Assembly: GCA_026991055.1 (NCBI GenBank)
Contig: JALXCE010000071.1
Coordinates: forward strand, 1 to 7,957
From: Caldifarciminota bacterium
Lineage (GTDB): Bacteria; Hydrothermota; Hydrothermia; B15-G9; WFZT01
Length of the DNA: 7,957 nucleotides
Reading direction: 5' to 3'
Shown here: positions 5,993-7,957 of the stretch, piece by piece
Layout of the letters: each line of letters opens with the position of its first letter
Position numbering within the stretch: the first letter of the stretch is position 1
The notes under the pieces: model-generated
What the model was told of the DNA's origin: nothing
The model's input: only the letters and a program-made list of their open reading frames with translations
The model's database searches: none
Position numbers and translations under genes: made by a program

Positions 5993-7936
5993 TTATTTTG
6001 TAAATTTTATCCATACACCTGCTGAGGGGATTGGGATTCTTACAAATTTATCCTCCCCCGGTTCAAATCCAATGTCGGGCTTAATACCAATCAGATTAAA
6101 TATTCCAAGAACAAACCTGCTCTCTGAGCCCTGGAAGTGAAACCTGCGTGCCCAGCTCACATCCACCCTGAGGTAAACCTTTGAATTAATAATCCTTGGC
6201 TTCTCATATACTATAGGTCCACTATCAGTATCACTGTAAAACTCAGGAATCTTAATTCCACTCTTAAAATAAATAGGAACATCAATCACGTTCTTACCCC
6301 ATCTAAAAGATGGCATGAGTTTAATTGAAATTTCCGGAGTGTATGGGAGTGGAAACTTTGCTTTTCCCGTGCTTTCAAACCCTTTTAAAATCCCCACATC
6401 CCCACTCAATCGCCAGAATTGCTTTCCGAAAGAAAACGAGACATAAGCACCTGCGGCAAATTTCCTCACATGAAGAAGTGAATCGTAGAAAACGAGATTC
6501 CATAATGTATCATTACCAATGGCAAAAGTATCTGCTTTCACAAGCTCGGTTATAAAATATTCGTGGGGATAATATCTTATAAATCCACCAATTGTAATAT
6601 TTTCTCCTCCGGATTCAGCCTGCAGATAGTAAGTTTTTGTTATTTTGTCAGGGTAAGCCATACCAAACCACCCATCATTGGGTGAAGATTCCACCTGCGA
6701 ATTAGCACCAGATGTGATTCTCAAATAATATTTACCCCACAGGTATCCAAATCCAAATTGAGGCATGAGGGCAATCTTCCACTTCCCGCTTTTTATTATC
6801 TTAAACATAGGTGTAATTTGAAAGCCACCAAACTTCATTTCTCTCCAGATTTGACCTTCAAAAATCCTGTAGCTGCCATTCATCCACGGAAAGTATTTCG
6901 AATTCGCATCAATCTTCAAAAATCTAAAATGGAAGCCAAGAGAAAATGGAGCTTTTCCCACAATCCCAACTCTCTCTGAGCTTGAGGCATCTTTTTCACC
7001 TGTATCCAGATATTTCAAATGATAAATACCGCTGCTAAAATACACCCGACACCCACCAATCCTCATTCCTGACATGAAATTTAGAAAATCCCACTCTGTC
7101 ATATCAGTAGCACTGTCCCGTGCAAAGTCATAAGATATGTATGAAATGAAATTGCGAAACCTCCCGATAACATCTCCAAAATAGTAGAGAATATTTCTGG
7201 TCATTAAATAGACCGGAAGCGACATGGATGTGAATCTTATTGAAGCCAGAAAGTCCTTTCTCGAATGGACAAAATTAATGGATGAGGTTGGATCAACAAA
7301 GAGTTCATCTGTCCTATCATTCCTTAAATGAAAATTGATTGCCGAAGACACCTTCAGGGAAAGTTCAGGTGGAATATAGACCGTGTAAAAGTCATAAGCT
7401 TTTAAAGAATAGACAGGAACAGCGGTTGTAAAGCCAAAATGGAAAGGAAAAACAAGAGGGTAACCTTCGATAAAGGCAGAGTTTTCACCGGGTACACCAC
7501 CTTTTACATAGAAGGAGAAAGGTAAGAGCTCATGTCCCGGCTCAACAAACGGTAGATTCAATATGGGTCTTAAGGGGTCAGGAGCTATGGGTGATGGTGT
7601 TTCAATGATAGATTCTCTCTTAATTTTCACATCACCTGATGGTAATGGAGAGGAGATGACTTCAACTTCTTCGGTTTTATATTCAATTGGGGTAAGGATG
7701 AAGGTTAGAGTGGTGTCCGTGGTCAGATAGAGTGTATCCTGAATGGAGTGCCAGCCGGGAGCGGAGATGTAGAAAATATTAAGAGGGTGGGGGAGGGCGA
7801 CGAAGTCGCCCTCCCCCACCCTCTTAACCTCTCCACCGTATTTTATCACTATCTCAGCATCTTTTATATGCCTCAACGAAGAATCAACAACATTTACCCT
7901 TACCAAAATCCCTGTTAACAAAAGTACCAGGAGCAT
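5993..7936 (-). CDS. Short TonB-receptor-like outer-membrane protein (carboxypeptidase-D-regulatory-like domain, reduced plug, barrel)
   Basis: A 647-residue protein. A minimal signal peptide (MLLVLLLTGILV) has no basic residue. A carboxypeptidase-regulatory-like sandwich follows (about 12-83, with DAEIVI, GDF at 43-45 and SAPGW at 58-62). After the linker EEVEVISSP (89-97) comes a short plug with DPLRPILNLPFVEP (120-133), YVKGGVPGENSAFIEGYPL (143-161) and FPFHFG (163-168). These match the plug motifs DxLRxLxxLPGV, RGGxPxxNxxxIDGxP and P-H-FG. The remaining roughly 480 residues are barrel-like, with amphipathic aromatic strands. This is shorter than most TonB-dependent receptors and ends in WIKFTK rather than a terminal Phe. 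No TonB box is clear, so active transport is unproven. The start is ATG 7936: an in-frame TAA lies 18-20 bases upstream, and GGGGGA is a poor ribosome-binding site. Codons 38-52 lie inside a perfect palindrome (see 7779-7827). The stop is 52 bases before the small gene, consistent with one operon. Confidence 0.82.
   Translation of the reverse strand: MLLVLLLTGILVRVNVVDSSLRHIKDAEIVIKYGGEVKRVGEGDFVALPHPLNIFYISAPGWHSIQDTLYLTTDTTLTFILTPIEYKTEEVEVISSPLPSGDVKIKRESIIETPSPIAPDPLRPILNLPFVEPGHELLPFSFYVKGGVPGENSAFIEGYPLVFPFHFGFTTAVPVYSLKAYDFYTVYIPPELSLKVSSAINFHLRNDRTDELFVDPTSSINFVHSRKDFLASIRFTSMSLPVYLMTRNILYYFGDVIGRFRNFISYISYDFARDSATDMTEWDFLNFMSGMRIGGCRVYFSSGIYHLKYLDTGEKDASSSERVGIVGKAPFSLGFHFRFLKIDANSKYFPWMNGSYRIFEGQIWREMKFGGFQITPMFKIIKSGKWKIALMPQFGFGYLWGKYYLRITSGANSQVESSPNDGWFGMAYPDKITKTYYLQAESGGENITIGGFIRYYPHEYFITELVKADTFAIGNDTLWNLVFYDSLLHVRKFAAGAYVSFSFGKQFWRLSGDVGILKGFESTGKAKFPLPYTPEISIKLMPSFRWGKNVIDVPIYFKSGIKIPEFYSDTDSGPIVYEKPRIINSKVYLRVDVSWARRFHFQGSESRFVLGIFNLIGIKPDIGFEPGEDKFVRIPIPSAGVWIKFTK
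7779..7827. repeat. Perfect 23-bp inverted repeat with 3-base loop inside a coding region
   Basis: Arms 7779-7801 and 7805-7827 are exact reverse complements separated by GAA. The inner 45 bases are exactly codons 38-52 of the receptor-like gene, with the loop being Phe45. The 45-base core is about 69 percent G+C, with 13 of 15 codons ending in G or C, clearly richer than the flanking codons. Pairing stops at both outer ends. The frame is maintained across it. Confidence 0.95.
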
Positions 7937-7957
7937 AAATCCCCCAGGGAATTAATA

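Noticed and set aside
6325..6979. Plus-strand open frames overlapping the receptor-like gene
   Set aside because: Shadow frames antisense to a supported gene, with no motif.

Overview
The window is about 8 kb of moderately AT-rich bacterial DNA. All supported genes lie on the minus strand, so transcription runs from high to low coordinates. The gene content is almost entirely outer-membrane. It has two carboxypeptidase-regulatory/plug/beta-barrel proteins, a PorV/PorQ-like barrel and the first 504 codons of a DUF5916 barrel. This set, with frequent AGA/AGG and ATA codons, suggests a diderm of the FCB type or a related candidate phylum such as the WOR-3 lineage. The lineage call is inference from family content only; no rRNA or other marker gene is present.

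Layout in transcription order: (1) 7936-5993, a short TonB-receptor-like protein with an N-terminal carboxypeptidase-D-regulatory-like domain and a reduced plug. Its codons 38-52 form a perfect GC-rich palindrome. (2) 5940-5761, a 59-residue, very basic, three-cysteine small protein that I do not recognise, preceded by a near-ideal ribosome-binding site. (3) 5750-3492, a 752-residue outer-membrane beta-barrel family protein whose start lies 10 bases after the small gene's stop. These three look like one operon. (4) A 193-base gap holding a good sigma70-type promoter. (5) 3298-2000, a PorV/PorQ-like barrel with an unusual C-terminal extension resembling DUF5683. (6) A 486-base non-coding gap with several inverted repeats, probably partly a leader RNA. 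(7) 1513-1, a DUF5916 protein with an N-terminal CBM9-like domain, cut by the window edge.

How the genes may work together: the two plug/barrel proteins could take up or bind large substrates, or form surface assemblies. PorV-like proteins in Bacteroidota are outer-membrane partners of type IX secretion. DUF5916 proteins join a carbohydrate-binding-like domain to a barrel and have no settled role. No TonB/ExbBD, SusD or T9SS core gene is visible, so any shared function is conjecture. The observations most worth a second look are the in-frame palindrome, the small basic gene coupled to the large barrel gene, the PorV-DUF5683-like fusion and the structured region upstream of the DUF5916 gene.
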